From positions 201,761 to 265,760 of the forward strand of contig NZ_SNZC01000001.1 in NCBI RefSeq assembly GCF_004363695.1: 64,000 nt of DNA, written 5' to 3'. Source of the stretch: Flavobacterium cheniae (GTDB taxonomy: Bacteria; Bacteroidota; Bacteroidia; Flavobacteriales; Flavobacteriaceae). A program made the translations under genes and the position numbers. The notes below the pieces were generated by a model. That model ran no database searches. It saw only the letters and a program-made list of their open reading frames with translations, and was not told where the DNA came from. Positions 16,574-25,453 of this stretch are shown piece after piece; position 1 is the stretch's first letter, and every line of letters begins with the position of its first letter.

Positions 16574-16990
16574 TTAAAAAGTATCTTGTTTGGAATCGAT
16601 ATGAATCCATTTTTTGTTACTATTCAGTTTAAAGGAACCAATGTGTTCTTTATTCCAGAAATCTGGGTGAATTAAAGAAAGAAAATTTGAACCGTCTTTT
16701 GCCAAATACAAATGATAAGTTTCACCAATTATTGGTTCAAATGAATATTTAGCATTGTATAAAATTTCATTCCATTCATATTCTTGCATTAATTTTTCAT
16801 ATTCGGCTTTGAGTTCATTAAACTTACTTTCGAATTCTCTATTAACATTACGAATACCAATATTTTTCCAATCAACAACGTTATCCATTTTAATTGCTGG
16901 CGCACCAACACTTGTAGGATAAGCGAGTACATTTGCATTGTATCCATTTTCTTCAGAAAAAACTACATTATCAGGAATTTTGCTTTTCAT
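16574..16990 (-). CDS. DUF2452 domain protein
   Basis: A 138-residue soluble protein. I recognise the DUF2452 pattern: an N-terminal DNVVFSEENGYNANVLAYPTSVGAPAI, a central helix (about 46-75, charged and possibly coiled), and a C-terminal IGETYHLYLAKDGSNFLSLI and SFKLNSNKKWI. The family has no known function and some databases label it GTP-binding by transfer; no P-loop is visible here. It begins 2 bases after the stop of the TIGR03643 gene and is the last gene of the leftward series. Dyads beyond its stop (16498-16552) are the only possible terminators. Confidence 0.8.
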   Translation of the reverse strand: MKSKIPDNVVFSEENGYNANVLAYPTSVGAPAIKMDNVVDWKNIGIRNVNREFESKFNELKAEYEKLMQEYEWNEILYNAKYSFEPIIGETYHLYLAKDGSNFLSLIHPDFWNKEHIGSFKLNSNKKWIHIDSKQDTF

Positions 16991-16992
16991 TT

Positions 16993-17283
16993 TTATCTTT
17001 TAGAAATTTTATTGTTAGTTATAGCTCTTTGAAGTTTGCACTTGAATCTATCAATGCCTTCAACTCGTTTGGCTAAATGTTTTGTTTTACAATTTTCAAC
17101 TCTTTTTCTCCATAGTTTATAGCTACTGAATTTGAGTTCTTTTTTCATTAACGCTTTTACATCAGCCTCATTTAAAGAAAATTGAAATTTTATTGCATCA
17201 AATGGCGTTCTGTCTTCCCAAGCCATTTCAATAATTCTATCAATTTCAATATCAGTGAAGTCTTTTTTGCACGAAACATTCAT
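16993..17283 (-). CDS. TIGR03643 family protein (DUF2805)
   Basis: A 96-residue basic protein with the family pattern DIEIDRIIEMAWEDRTPF, QFSLNEADVKALMK and KLWRKRVENCKTKH. The predicted all-helical first half resembles a helix-turn-helix, so nucleic-acid binding is possible. As I recall, this family tends to occur in genomes and neighbourhoods with cryptochrome/photolyase genes; here the photolyase cluster is 31 kb away. It is transcribed with the DUF2452 gene (2-base gap) and probably with the SET-domain gene 72 bases upstream. Confidence 0.82.
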   Translation of the reverse strand: MNVSCKKDFTDIEIDRIIEMAWEDRTPFDAIKFQFSLNEADVKALMKKELKFSSYKLWRKRVENCKTKHLAKRVEGIDRFKCKLQRAITNNKISKR

Positions 17284-17355
17284 TTTGTTTAAAATTTAAT
17301 TAAAAAAGTTAAACAAAATTACAAAAAAAATATTTTAAAAGGGAATAGATTTGAA

Positions 17356-17763
17356 TTATTTATGTTTTTTCCAATATTTTACACCATAGCTACAAAAAAT
17401 CTCTTGTTGGGATTTGATTTTCTTTGTAGCTACGATGCAAACATTATCATCATTGTCTAATGTGATTTTGGAATTATTTTTGAATTCTAATTTAGAGAAA
17501 GCTTCTGCATCATTAGCATATTTAGCAAAACAATCTATATTCATAGAATCCAATATGGAACCGTCTAACATGTTAATGAAATAGCGGTCATTACCTTCAG
17601 AAACTCTTTTTTGAGCTTCATTACCGGCTAAAATTTCTCCTTTAAAAAGTGAGATAATTTCATTAGGATAAATGTCAATTGCTGTATATAAACCTTTTCC
17701 AGCATTTGCTATTTGAGAATCTTGAATGTACAAATAATCAGATTCGGGTGCTTCAATTTTCAA
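17356..17763 (-). CDS. SET-domain protein, putative lysine methyltransferase
   Basis: A 135-residue single-domain protein. The SET pattern is visible from end to end: GKGLYTAIDIYPNEIISLFKGE at about 23-44 (the G-x-G SAM-binding strand), FAKYANDAE at about 79-87 (in place of the RFxNHS knot), and IKSQQEIFCSYGVKYW at the C-terminus (in place of the GEEIxxDYG motif). The catalytic tyrosine would be the Y in CSYG. No pre-SET or zinc-binding post-SET cysteines are present. Bacterial SET proteins are scarce, and their targets (histone-like or ribosomal proteins) are mostly unproven. The gene starts 5 bases after the zinc peptidase stop, so the two are co-transcribed. Confidence 0.78.
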   Translation of the reverse strand: MKIEAPESDYLYIQDSQIANAGKGLYTAIDIYPNEIISLFKGEILAGNEAQKRVSEGNDRYFINMLDGSILDSMNIDCFAKYANDAEAFSKLEFKNNSKITLDNDDNVCIVATKKIKSQQEIFCSYGVKYWKKHK

Positions 17764-17768
17764 AATAG

Positions 17769-18623
17769 TTATAGTTCTTCAGCAAAAGTATCGCCTAATC
17801 GGATATCACCAGATTTAAAACCTTTCATAAACCATTTCATGCGTTGTTCTGATGAGCCATGTGTAAAAGAATCAGGAACAACATGCCCTTGCATTTTGCT
17901 TTGAATGGCATCGTCACCAACAGCATGTGCAGCACTTAACGCTTCTTCAATGTCACCTTCTTCTAAATATTTTTGGTTGTAATGTGCCCATAATCCGCCA
18001 TAAAAATCGGCCTGTAATTCTAAACAAACGGATAATTTATTAGCTTCGGCTTCACTTTTAGATTGTTGTAATTGTCTCACTTTTCCTGAAGTTCCAAGAA
18101 TTGTTTGAACGTGGTGACCCACTTCGTGTGCCACGACATAAGCTATAGCAAAATCACCACCTTTAGCTCCAAAACGGGTACGCAGTTCTTCAAAAAAGGC
18201 TAAATCCATGTACACTTTTTTATCACCAGGGCAATAAAATGGTCCAGAAGCCGAACTTGCGCCACCACAGGCTGTTTCCACTGAACCAGTAAACAAAACC
18301 ATTTTTGGTTGTTCGTATGTTCCTAAATTATTTTCTTCAAATATTTTAGTCCAAATATCTTCTGTATCAGCAAAAACGGTTGAAACGAATTCGCCCATTT
18401 CTTTTTCTTCAGGAGTAAGTTCTCTTGGTTCTACTTGTTCTGTTTGTTGAGCGCCTTGGCTTTGTTGAATGGTATCAACAAATGGTGCTGCTTCAGGGAA
18501 AAACATTTTTACAAGAAAAAAAACTATTGCGATAGCTCCACCACCAGCAATTACTTTTCCACCGCCCGACATTCCTCTTCTGTCTTCTACGTTGTCACTT
18601 TGACGTCTACCTTTCCATTTCAT
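17769..18623 (-). CDS. ypfJ: YpfJ/KPN_02809 family zinc metallopeptidase
   Basis: A 284-residue protein with one N-terminal transmembrane helix (about 25-43) and a periplasmic or extracellular domain. Zinc motif HEVGHH lies at 166-171 (catalytic E167), with a downstream ELQADFYGG supplying the third ligand. A CGGASSASGPFYCPGDK segment (119-135) with two cysteines is typical of the family. Length and layout are normal. Substrates are unknown. It follows the DUF5723 gene by 21 bases and precedes the SET gene by 5, within one leftward transcript. Confidence 0.9.
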   Translation of the reverse strand: MKWKGRRQSDNVEDRRGMSGGGKVIAGGGAIAIVFFLVKMFFPEAAPFVDTIQQSQGAQQTEQVEPRELTPEEKEMGEFVSTVFADTEDIWTKIFEENNLGTYEQPKMVLFTGSVETACGGASSASGPFYCPGDKKVYMDLAFFEELRTRFGAKGGDFAIAYVVAHEVGHHVQTILGTSGKVRQLQQSKSEAEANKLSVCLELQADFYGGLWAHYNQKYLEEGDIEEALSAAHAVGDDAIQSKMQGHVVPDSFTHGSSEQRMKWFMKGFKSGDIRLGDTFAEEL

Positions 18624-18644
18624 ATGAAATATTTTTAAAAATTA

Positions 18645-20000
18645 TTAAAATCCGAAACGAACTCCTAAATATAAATCGGCTTGTTTTCCGCTATCGGCTA
18701 AAGCTGTAAATACACTGTTTGATCCTATAAAAAATCCGGCTAATCTAAATCCGATACCACTAGTAAACCCTGAAATTTCATTCGCTGCCAATGGGGCATA
18801 AGCTTCAAACCATTTTGTAGTAAATCTTGGAATTAAAGTGTACGAATTTTGAGTGGTGATAACATCGCTTTCACTGTCGTCACTTACTTTTTGATTGATG
18901 CTACCTGTTACAAACCATTTTTTTGTTAATCGAACATCGGCATAAGCGTTAATTACTGTTGGTAATTTTACTGTGTAATCTGCTGTGCTTGATGTTGATT
19001 GAAAATAAGCCGCGTTTGCTGGGTCATTTAAAATAGCTTCGATTTCAGTTAAACTTTCAGCATTTTCAAATTGATTTAAATCTAAATTTTCAAAATTATC
19101 CACATTTAAAATGTAGTTTTTACTTAAATTATTATCCGATTTAAAAGTCATTGAACCAATATTTTTAATTGAAAGACCTGTATTTAATCGGTAGCTGTTT
19201 GCATCGTTTTCATCTTTCCAACGATAGTTTACAGCAATATCAGCGGCAAAACCATTGATTCCTTGAGAGAAAAACTCGTTGTAGTTTCCTTGGTCGTTGT
19301 AATCATTTGCCAAAACTCCAGCATAAGCAATGTTTATGTTTGCAGAAGCATTTACTAATGAAATATCTCCAAAATTGTTTACGATGGTACCATTTAAATT
19401 ATCTGCAGAAAAGTTGGCATAAGCACCTGGGAATAATAAACGTAAGTTGGTTCCAACGTTCAATTTATGTTTGGGTAAATCGATTAAGTTTCTAGCAATT
19501 GTAAAACCAAGCTCTCCCCAAGTAGTTGCATTTAATCTTTGATTGTCATTAGAAGAAATCATTGTTTGAGAAAAAATATTACTTAATTCACCATTCTGAA
19601 TAGCATCTCCCAACTTTGAATCTACATTGATAGCATTTGCTTTTATGTTAGCAATTGAAGTAATTCCGAAACCCCATTTTTGGTATTTAAAGGCAAAAGA
19701 AGGACCAAAAATTTGAGCATCTAGTCTTAAATTAACAGCTTCATCACCTTCAAAAATTTTATCTTCTAAGTTGTCTCCGCTAACTAAATCGCTAAATGTT
19801 AGTTTGTTATTAGCCATTCCTAAAGAGAAATTGAAAAGATTAGCTTCAAATTTAGTGTTCATATTAACTAATTCTGCTGGATTGTTATTAGCATTCAACA
19901 AACCACCTCTTTTAGAAGTTGAAATTCCACTAAAATGTTCTTGAGAAAATAAAGAATTGGTAATCAAGCTTATAGTAAGAATGAATTTAATAATTTTCAT
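18645..20000 (-). CDS. DUF5723 family outer-membrane protein
   Basis: A 451-residue secreted protein with a signal peptide (MKIIKFILTISLITNSLFSQ). After it comes the family opening SGISTSKRGGLLNANNNPAELVN, then alternating aromatic beta-strands to a C-terminal strand ending DLYLGVRFGF, the terminal-phenylalanine signature of outer-membrane beta-barrels. Function unknown; it resembles PorV/FadL-type barrels in general form. It begins 6 bases after the hybrid histidine kinase stop, so the kinase and this barrel are co-transcribed, possibly because they act in one surface-sensing process (inference). Confidence 0.82.
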   Translation of the reverse strand: MKIIKFILTISLITNSLFSQEHFSGISTSKRGGLLNANNNPAELVNMNTKFEANLFNFSLGMANNKLTFSDLVSGDNLEDKIFEGDEAVNLRLDAQIFGPSFAFKYQKWGFGITSIANIKANAINVDSKLGDAIQNGELSNIFSQTMISSNDNQRLNATTWGELGFTIARNLIDLPKHKLNVGTNLRLLFPGAYANFSADNLNGTIVNNFGDISLVNASANINIAYAGVLANDYNDQGNYNEFFSQGINGFAADIAVNYRWKDENDANSYRLNTGLSIKNIGSMTFKSDNNLSKNYILNVDNFENLDLNQFENAESLTEIEAILNDPANAAYFQSTSSTADYTVKLPTVINAYADVRLTKKWFVTGSINQKVSDDSESDVITTQNSYTLIPRFTTKWFEAYAPLAANEISGFTSGIGFRLAGFFIGSNSVFTALADSGKQADLYLGVRFGF

Positions 20001-20006
20001 GTAATT

Positions 20007-22010
20007 TTAAATGTATTTATTAATTATGGTTTTTAATTCTAGTAATTTAAATGGTTTCGAAATATAATCATCCATACCATATTCGATGCATTTTTCTTTT
20101 TCACCAATCATAATTCCGGCTGTGAGTGCAATAATAGGCAAATTTTTTAATTTGTTGTTTTTTCTTATTTCAATTGTTGTTTCATAACCATTTTTAATTG
20201 GCATTTGAATATCTAAAAGGATTAAATCAATAGTGTTTTCTTCTAATAATTCAATTGCTTTTTGACCGTTTTCTGCCTCAAAAACTGAGCTATTTGTTAG
20301 AATAGATTGCACCATTTTTTTACAAAGTAACATATTAATCATATTATCTTCTACGATTAATATTTTTAATTTTTGAGAGAATTTATTGGTTTCAAAATTT
20401 GTGATTTGATTATAATTATGAGAATTGTTAATTTCGTTTTGAGATGATTTTGCTATTTTAAATGTAATGGTAAAATTAAAATTACTTCCTTCACTATAAA
20501 CACTATTTACTTCAATTTTACTATTACACTTTTCAAGTATTTTATTTGAAATGGATAATCCTAGTCCTGTACCACCAAATTTTTTATTTGTTGAGACATC
20601 TTCTTGTACAAATGATTGAAATATTTTATTTAGATTTTCTTTTTTTATTCCGATTCCGGTATCAATTACAGAAAATTGTATCGTTGAAAATTGATTTTTA
20701 ATTTTTTTAATTTCTTTAATTTGTAATACGACTTCGCCAAAATTAGTAAACTTCACAGCATTTCCTATTAAATTCACTAATACTTGTTTTAGTCGAACTA
20801 TATCTGCGAATATATATGTTGGAAGTTGAGAATCAATAATAACATGTATATCAATTTTTTTATTTATCGAATAAGGTTTGAATAATTCGATGACTTGATT
20901 TGCGAGAATTCTGATGTCTACAGGTTCTAAAAATAATTCAAATTTTCCAGATTCAATTTTTGAAAAATCTAAAATATCGGTAATAATATCCAACAACAAA
21001 TTAGCTGACTGATTGATATTATTCATGTAGACTTTCTGATTCGAATCAAGCTTTGTTTTAAGTAATAAATCTGAAAATCCAATGATGCCATTTAAAGGAG
21101 TTCGTATTTCATGACTCATATTGGCCAGAAAATCTGTTTTTGCCTGACTAGCTGTTTCTGCATATTCTTTGGCTTTTATAGCTTGGTCGTGTTCTTTTTG
21201 TGTTGTTATATCCTTTGCAATTCCTCGGAGTTTAATCACTTCTCCTTCATCATTTAAAATGGGTTCTCCATAACCTAAAATCCATTTTACTCGACCATCT
21301 TCAAAATAAATTGGATGTTCAATGTCATAATTAGTTTTATTAATAATGGTATTATTGTGAATTGTGTTTTCAAGGTTTTGTTTATCTTCATCTTTAAAAC
21401 GGCTTAAATATTTTTCATAAAGATTTTGAGTTTCTTTTTCTATTTCGAAAATCTTATAAAGTTCATCAGACCAATATAGATCATTTGTTTTTAAGTCAAA
21501 TTCCCAACTTCCAATTCCTGCCATTTTTTGAGATTCGTTCAGCAATTTTTCACTCAAGATTAATTTTTCTTGTGTAGTTATAATCTCAGTGACATCTCTT
21601 GCTACAGCAAAAATTATTTTAGTTTTTGTATTGATTGTTGAAATCCATTGCAGCCAAATACAACTTCCATCTTTCTTCTGGTAGCGATTTTTGAAATTAA
21701 TAGTGTTAATTCCATCATTGAGATTTCCTAATTCAGACAAGGTCTTCGTAACATCATCTGGATGAACAAAATTGATAAATTGTTCTGATATAAGTTCAGT
21801 TTCTGAATAACCTAATGTATTTGTGAATGCTTTGTTTATTTTTAAAAAATAGCCGTCAAGATTGGCAATACAAATTAAATCAGTTGTTTCATTGAAGAAG
21901 TATTCAAAATTTTCGTGTAAAGCATCTCTGTTTTTATAGTATGCTAATTCCGCTTCAAGTGATTTGATTTTTTGTTGCGCATCGAGATGTGAATTTGAAA
22001 AATCATTCAT
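20007..22010 (-). CDS. PAS-domain hybrid histidine kinase
   Basis: A 667-residue soluble sensor without transmembrane helices. Order: short coiled N-terminus; PAS 1 (about 32-142, [18 protein letters not shown]); PAS 2/PAC (about 160-270); HisKA with the phospho-acceptor H300 in [15 protein letters not shown]; HATPase_c (about 400-520: N-box [11 protein letters not shown]1 DTGIGI, G2 [10 protein letters not shown]); then a fused receiver (about 548-667) with acidic E554-D555, phospho-acceptor D600 in LILLDIQMP and the conserved lysine in SKPFK. All catalytic residues are intact. No separate output regulator is adjacent, so phosphate may pass to an HPt protein elsewhere. It is co-transcribed with the DUF5723 gene. 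Confidence 0.92.
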   Translation of the reverse strand: MNDFSNSHLDAQQKIKSLEAELAYYKNRDALHENFEYFFNETTDLICIANLDGYFLKINKAFTNTLGYSETELISEQFINFVHPDDVTKTLSELGNLNDGINTINFKNRYQKKDGSCIWLQWISTINTKTKIIFAVARDVTEIITTQEKLILSEKLLNESQKMAGIGSWEFDLKTNDLYWSDELYKIFEIEKETQNLYEKYLSRFKDEDKQNLENTIHNNTIINKTNYDIEHPIYFEDGRVKWILGYGEPILNDEGEVIKLRGIAKDITTQKEHDQAIKAKEYAETASQAKTDFLANMSHEIRTPLNGIIGFSDLLLKTKLDSNQKVYMNNINQSANLLLDIITDILDFSKIESGKFELFLEPVDIRILANQVIELFKPYSINKKIDIHVIIDSQLPTYIFADIVRLKQVLVNLIGNAVKFTNFGEVVLQIKEIKKIKNQFSTIQFSVIDTGIGIKKENLNKIFQSFVQEDVSTNKKFGGTGLGLSISNKILEKCNSKIEVNSVYSEGSNFNFTITFKIAKSSQNEINNSHNYNQITNFETNKFSQKLKILIVEDNMINMLLCKKMVQSILTNSSVFEAENGQKAIELLEENTIDLILLDIQMPIKNGYETTIEIRKNNKLKNLPIIALTAGIMIGEKEKCIEYGMDDYISKPFKLLELKTIINKYI

Positions 22011-22069
22011 TGCTTTGGAGTTAGTTGCAATAAATTTAGTAAAATTTAATTAAAAATTTAAAAATTTTC

Positions 22070-22768
22070 TTAATTTATTGAATTCCAAACAACATTATTA
22101 GGAGTTTGCGCGATAAAAGACATGGTTTCTTTAGTAACAGGATGTTTTAAAATTAATTTTCTTGCATGTAAATGAATACCGCCATCTGGATTACTTCTGT
22201 CAAAACCATATTTCAAATCGCCTTTAATTGGGCAACCTATTGCTTGTAATTGTGCTCTAATTTGATGGTGTCTTCCCGTATGTAAATCAATTTCAAGTGC
22301 GTAATAATTATCTAATTTTTTAATGATTTGATAGCTTAAACTTGCTTGTTTACTTTCGGGAACTTCTTTTAAATGGGCTTTTGAGGTATTGTTTTTAGTA
22401 TTTCTTTTTAAAAAGTGTACTAAAGTGTCTTTTTCTTTCGGAGGACAATTTTTCACTACTGCCCAATACGTTTTTTGCGTTTCTCTGTTTTTAAAAGTTT
22501 CGTTTAAACGCGTTAGTGCTTTTGACGTTTTTGCAAAAACAACAATTCCAGTTGTAGGTCTGTCTAAGCGATGCACAACACCTAAAAAGACATCTCCAGG
22601 TTTATTGTATTTTTCTTTGATGTATTCTTTTACTACATCCGAAAGTGGTTTATCGCCTGTTTTATCTCCTTGAACAATATCGCCTACACGCTTATTGATG
22701 ACAATAATATGATTGTCTTCGTGAAGAATTTGAAGATTATTTTTTGTTGAAATTTCTTTAGTAGACAC
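22070..22768 (-). CDS. RluA-family RNA pseudouridine synthase
   Basis: A 232-residue enzyme that isomerises uridine to pseudouridine in rRNA or tRNA. The catalytic motif HRLDRPTTGIVVFAKT holds the essential aspartate (about residue 69), and the second motif DLHTGRHHQIRAQL follows at about 160. There is no S4 domain at the N-terminus, unlike RluC/D, so the RNA target is uncertain (RluA or TruC-like). The start lies 2 bases after the panB stop, a classic operon junction. Confidence 0.92.
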   Translation of the reverse strand: MSTKEISTKNNLQILHEDNHIIVINKRVGDIVQGDKTGDKPLSDVVKEYIKEKYNKPGDVFLGVVHRLDRPTTGIVVFAKTSKALTRLNETFKNRETQKTYWAVVKNCPPKEKDTLVHFLKRNTKNNTSKAHLKEVPESKQASLSYQIIKKLDNYYALEIDLHTGRHHQIRAQLQAIGCPIKGDLKYGFDRSNPDGGIHLHARKLILKHPVTKETMSFIAQTPNNVVWNSIN

Positions 22769-22770
22769 AA

Positions 22771-23589
22771 TTAATATTGTTCGTTTGCATTTGGGAAATC
22801 CTGAGATTTCACATCGGTAACATATTGCCCAATGGCTTTTGTCATTTGATCGTATAAATCTAAATAACGGCGTAAGAATCTTGGGCTAAATTCATTATTC
22901 ATACCTAACATATCGTGGATTACCAATACTTGTCCGTCAACGCCACCACCAGCACCAATTCCGATTACTGGAATTGAGATACTTTTAGCTACTTTTTCAG
23001 CCAACGCAGCTGGAATTTTTTCTAAAACTAAGGCAAAACAACCTAATTTTTCTAGCATTTTTGCATCTTCCAATAACTTTTCAGCCTCAGCATCTTCTTT
23101 TGCTCTAACTGTGTATGTTCCAAATTTATAAATAGACTGCGGTGTTAAACCCAAATGTCCCATGACAGGAATTCCAGCATTTAATATTTTTTTAATAGAA
23201 TCTTTTATTTCGCTTCCACCTTCTAATTTTACGGCATGTCCGCCAGATTCTTTCATAATTCTGATGGATGAACGTAACGCTTCTTTAGAATCAGATTGGT
23301 AACTCCCGAAAGGTAAATCAACTACTACTAATGCTCTTTCACAAGCTCTAACCACACTTGATGCATGATAAATCATTTGGTCAAGCGTTATAGGAAGTGT
23401 AGTTTCATGTCCAGCCATAACATTACTTGCAGAATCGCCAACTAAAATTACATCAACACCAGCAGAATCTACAATTTTAGCCATTGTAAAATCGTATGCA
23501 GTTAACATGGAGATTTTTTCTCCATTTTCTTTCATTTCAATTAGTGTTTTTGTTGTGATTCTTTTATAATCTTTCTTCGCTACTGACAT
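22771..23589 (-). CDS. panB: 3-methyl-2-oxobutanoate hydroxymethyltransferase
   Basis: A 272-residue TIM-barrel enzyme that transfers a hydroxymethyl group from 5,10-methylene-tetrahydrofolate to 2-oxoisovalerate, giving ketopantoate for pantothenate and CoA. Visible motifs: [37 protein letters not shown] (metal and substrate binding), VKLEGG, and [24 protein letters not shown]. The start [13 protein letters not shown] (23589) is chosen over an ATG 24 bases upstream. It heads the leftward series panB-rluA and probably the sensor-kinase genes beyond. No riboswitch-like leader was seen. Confidence 0.95.
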   Translation of the reverse strand: MSVAKKDYKRITTKTLIEMKENGEKISMLTAYDFTMAKIVDSAGVDVILVGDSASNVMAGHETTLPITLDQMIYHASSVVRACERALVVVDLPFGSYQSDSKEALRSSIRIMKESGGHAVKLEGGSEIKDSIKKILNAGIPVMGHLGLTPQSIYKFGTYTVRAKEDAEAEKLLEDAKMLEKLGCFALVLEKIPAALAEKVAKSISIPVIGIGAGGGVDGQVLVIHDMLGMNNEFSPRFLRRYLDLYDQMTKAIGQYVTDVKSQDFPNANEQY

Positions 23590-23638
23590 GTTTTTATAGT
23601 ATTTGAAAGACAAAGGTAATAAATGTTACTTTCTTTTT

Positions 23639-23705
23639 ACGGCACTTGAAAAATATTTCTCAAATATTAAATTTATGTTAAATTATTGTGCTAATTTAGT
23701 GCCGT
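23639..23705. promoter_or_regulatory. Spaced inverted repeat between panB and nhaD
   Basis: ACGGCAC (23639-23645) and GTGCCGT (23699-23705) are perfect GC-rich inverted copies in AT-rich DNA within the 131-bp divergent spacer. The right copy ends 15 bases before the nhaD ATG. It could be an operator pair or a leader hairpin. Confidence 0.35.
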
Positions 23706-23720
23706 TTTAAAAATATAAAA

Positions 23721-25007
23721 ATGATACCTATATTACTTTTTGTTGCAATTCTTGGTTATTTATCAGTTATTTTAGAGTCTCCCATTCGAATAAATAAGAC
23801 AATTACTGCTTTATTAACAGGTACAATTTGTTGGGTTGTTATTGCTCTATATAGCCAAGATGATCATCATTTAGTAACCGAAAGATTAATGGAATATTTT
23901 GGTGAAATTTCGGGTTTACTTATTTTCTTAATGGGTGCGATGACCATTGTTGAGTTAATTGATATTCACAAAGGTTTTACCGTAATTACTAGTAGAATTA
24001 GAACTACTTCTGTTTTAAAATTATTATGGATTGTTGCTTTTATAACCTTCTTTTTATCTGCATTATTAGATAATTTAGCTACTGCTATTATTATGGTAAC
24101 ACTTTTGAGAAAGTTAATGCCAAAAGGAGAAATCAGAATGATATTAACCGGAATTGTAGTAATTGCTGCAAATGCAGGTGGTGCTTTTAGTCCGATCGGA
24201 GATGTAACTACGACATTATTATGGATTGGCGGACAAGTAAGTGCGGGTGGTATTATCAAGATATTATTTTTACCATCACTTGCGGTATTAATTGTTCCGG
24301 TAATCATTGCTAGCTTTAGAATGAGAGGTTTTGCTGTTCTTCGAGCTCAAGTTTCGATGGCTCAGGTGCGTCAGGAAGAAAAAATGAGAGGAAGTATGAG
24401 TGTTTTTATTGCAGGAGTTTTAGGTTTAGTAATGGTTCCAATAATTAAAACCTTAACGGGATTACCACCATTTATTGGTGTTTTAATTTCATTATCAATG
24501 GTTTCGTTAGTTTCAATAGTATATCATAGAAACAAGACTCAAGAAGAAAAAGATAAATTTTCTGTAGCATATGCATTAACCAAAGTAGATATTAGCTCTA
24601 TTTTATATTTCATGGGAATTTTATTAATGGTTTTTGCTTTACAAGAAGTAGGTATATTGAGAGAAATGGCTACTTTTCTTGTAACAAATTTACCAAGTAC
24701 TGATGCCATGATCATAGCGATTGGATTTTTATCATCAATTGTAGACAATGGAAGTTTAGTTGCTGCTACACAAGGAATGTTCTCTCTAGTAGAGTATCCA
24801 ATGGATCATACTTTATGGGAATTTATTGCTTTGTGTGCTGGAACAGGAGGAAGTATGATGATTATTGGTTCGGCTGCTGGTATTGCTGTAATGGAGAAAG
24901 AAAAAATTACCTTTATGTGGTATTTAAAAAAAATAACTCCATTAGCTGTAGCGGGTTATATTGCGGGTATTATTGTTTATGAGTTACAATACTTATTAAC
25001 ACATTAA
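23721..25007 (+). CDS. nhaD: Na+/H+ antiporter, NhaD family
   Basis: A 428-residue integral membrane protein of the ion transporter superfamily, expected to export Na+ or Li+ in exchange for H+. There are about 12 hydrophobic segments. The family motif NAGGAFSPIGDVTTTLLWIGGQ lies at about 150-172, and FLSALLDNLATAII and SIVDNGSLVAATQGM are the paired polar half-helices. It heads a rightward operon with an NTF2-like protein (3-base gap) and a porin. With nhaC at 142 this gives two independent sodium antiporters. Confidence 0.92.
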   Translation: MIPILLFVAILGYLSVILESPIRINKTITALLTGTICWVVIALYSQDDHHLVTERLMEYFGEISGLLIFLMGAMTIVELIDIHKGFTVITSRIRTTSVLKLLWIVAFITFFLSALLDNLATAIIMVTLLRKLMPKGEIRMILTGIVVIAANAGGAFSPIGDVTTTLLWIGGQVSAGGIIKILFLPSLAVLIVPVIIASFRMRGFAVLRAQVSMAQVRQEEKMRGSMSVFIAGVLGLVMVPIIKTLTGLPPFIGVLISLSMVSLVSIVYHRNKTQEEKDKFSVAYALTKVDISSILYFMGILLMVFALQEVGILREMATFLVTNLPSTDAMIIAIGFLSSIVDNGSLVAATQGMFSLVEYPMDHTLWEFIALCAGTGGSMMIIGSAAGIAVMEKEKITFMWYLKKITPLAVAGYIAGIIVYELQYLLTH

Positions 25008-25010
25008 ATA

Positions 25011-25445
25011 ATGAAAAAACTATTTATTATAGCAACTGTTTTAGTTTCAAATTTAATTTTTGCTCAAGACAAAACGCCTAAAGTAATTGTAGAGGATTTT
25101 TTTATTGCATTTCATGCAAAAGATACTGTTGCTTTAAGAGAACTATGTCATCCAGATATTGTTCTTCGAACAGTTGCCAATACTAAAGAAGGAAACAAAT
25201 TGAAAGATGATAAATTTGATGAATTTTTAAATTCAATAGCTACTATTCCTGCCAATCTTAAAATCTTTGAAAAGCTAATTGACTACAAAGTAGAAATCGA
25301 TGGTAACTTGGCACATGTTTGGACACCGTATGAATTTTATGTAAATGATAAACTAAGTCATGTAGGTGCAAATGCTTTTACCTTGTATAACGACAACGGA
25401 AAATGGCAAATTATCCATTTGATTGACACTAGAAGAAAGAAATAA
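25011..25445 (+). CDS. Secreted NTF2-like (SnoaL-type) protein
   Basis: A 144-residue protein with a signal peptide (MKKLFIIATVLVSNLIFAQ). The mature part has the NTF2-like cone-fold pattern: helix VIVEDFFIAFHAKDTVALRELCHPDIVL, then strands around HVWTPYEFYVNDKLSHVGANAFTL and KWQIIHLIDTRRK. Families of this kind include isomerases and binding proteins, but no catalytic residues can be assigned. It sits 3 bases after nhaD and 8 bases before the porin, so all three are probably one transcript. Confidence 0.75.
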   Translation: MKKLFIIATVLVSNLIFAQDKTPKVIVEDFFIAFHAKDTVALRELCHPDIVLRTVANTKEGNKLKDDKFDEFLNSIATIPANLKIFEKLIDYKVEIDGNLAHVWTPYEFYVNDKLSHVGANAFTLYNDNGKWQIIHLIDTRRKK

Positions 25446-25453
25446 ATGTATCA

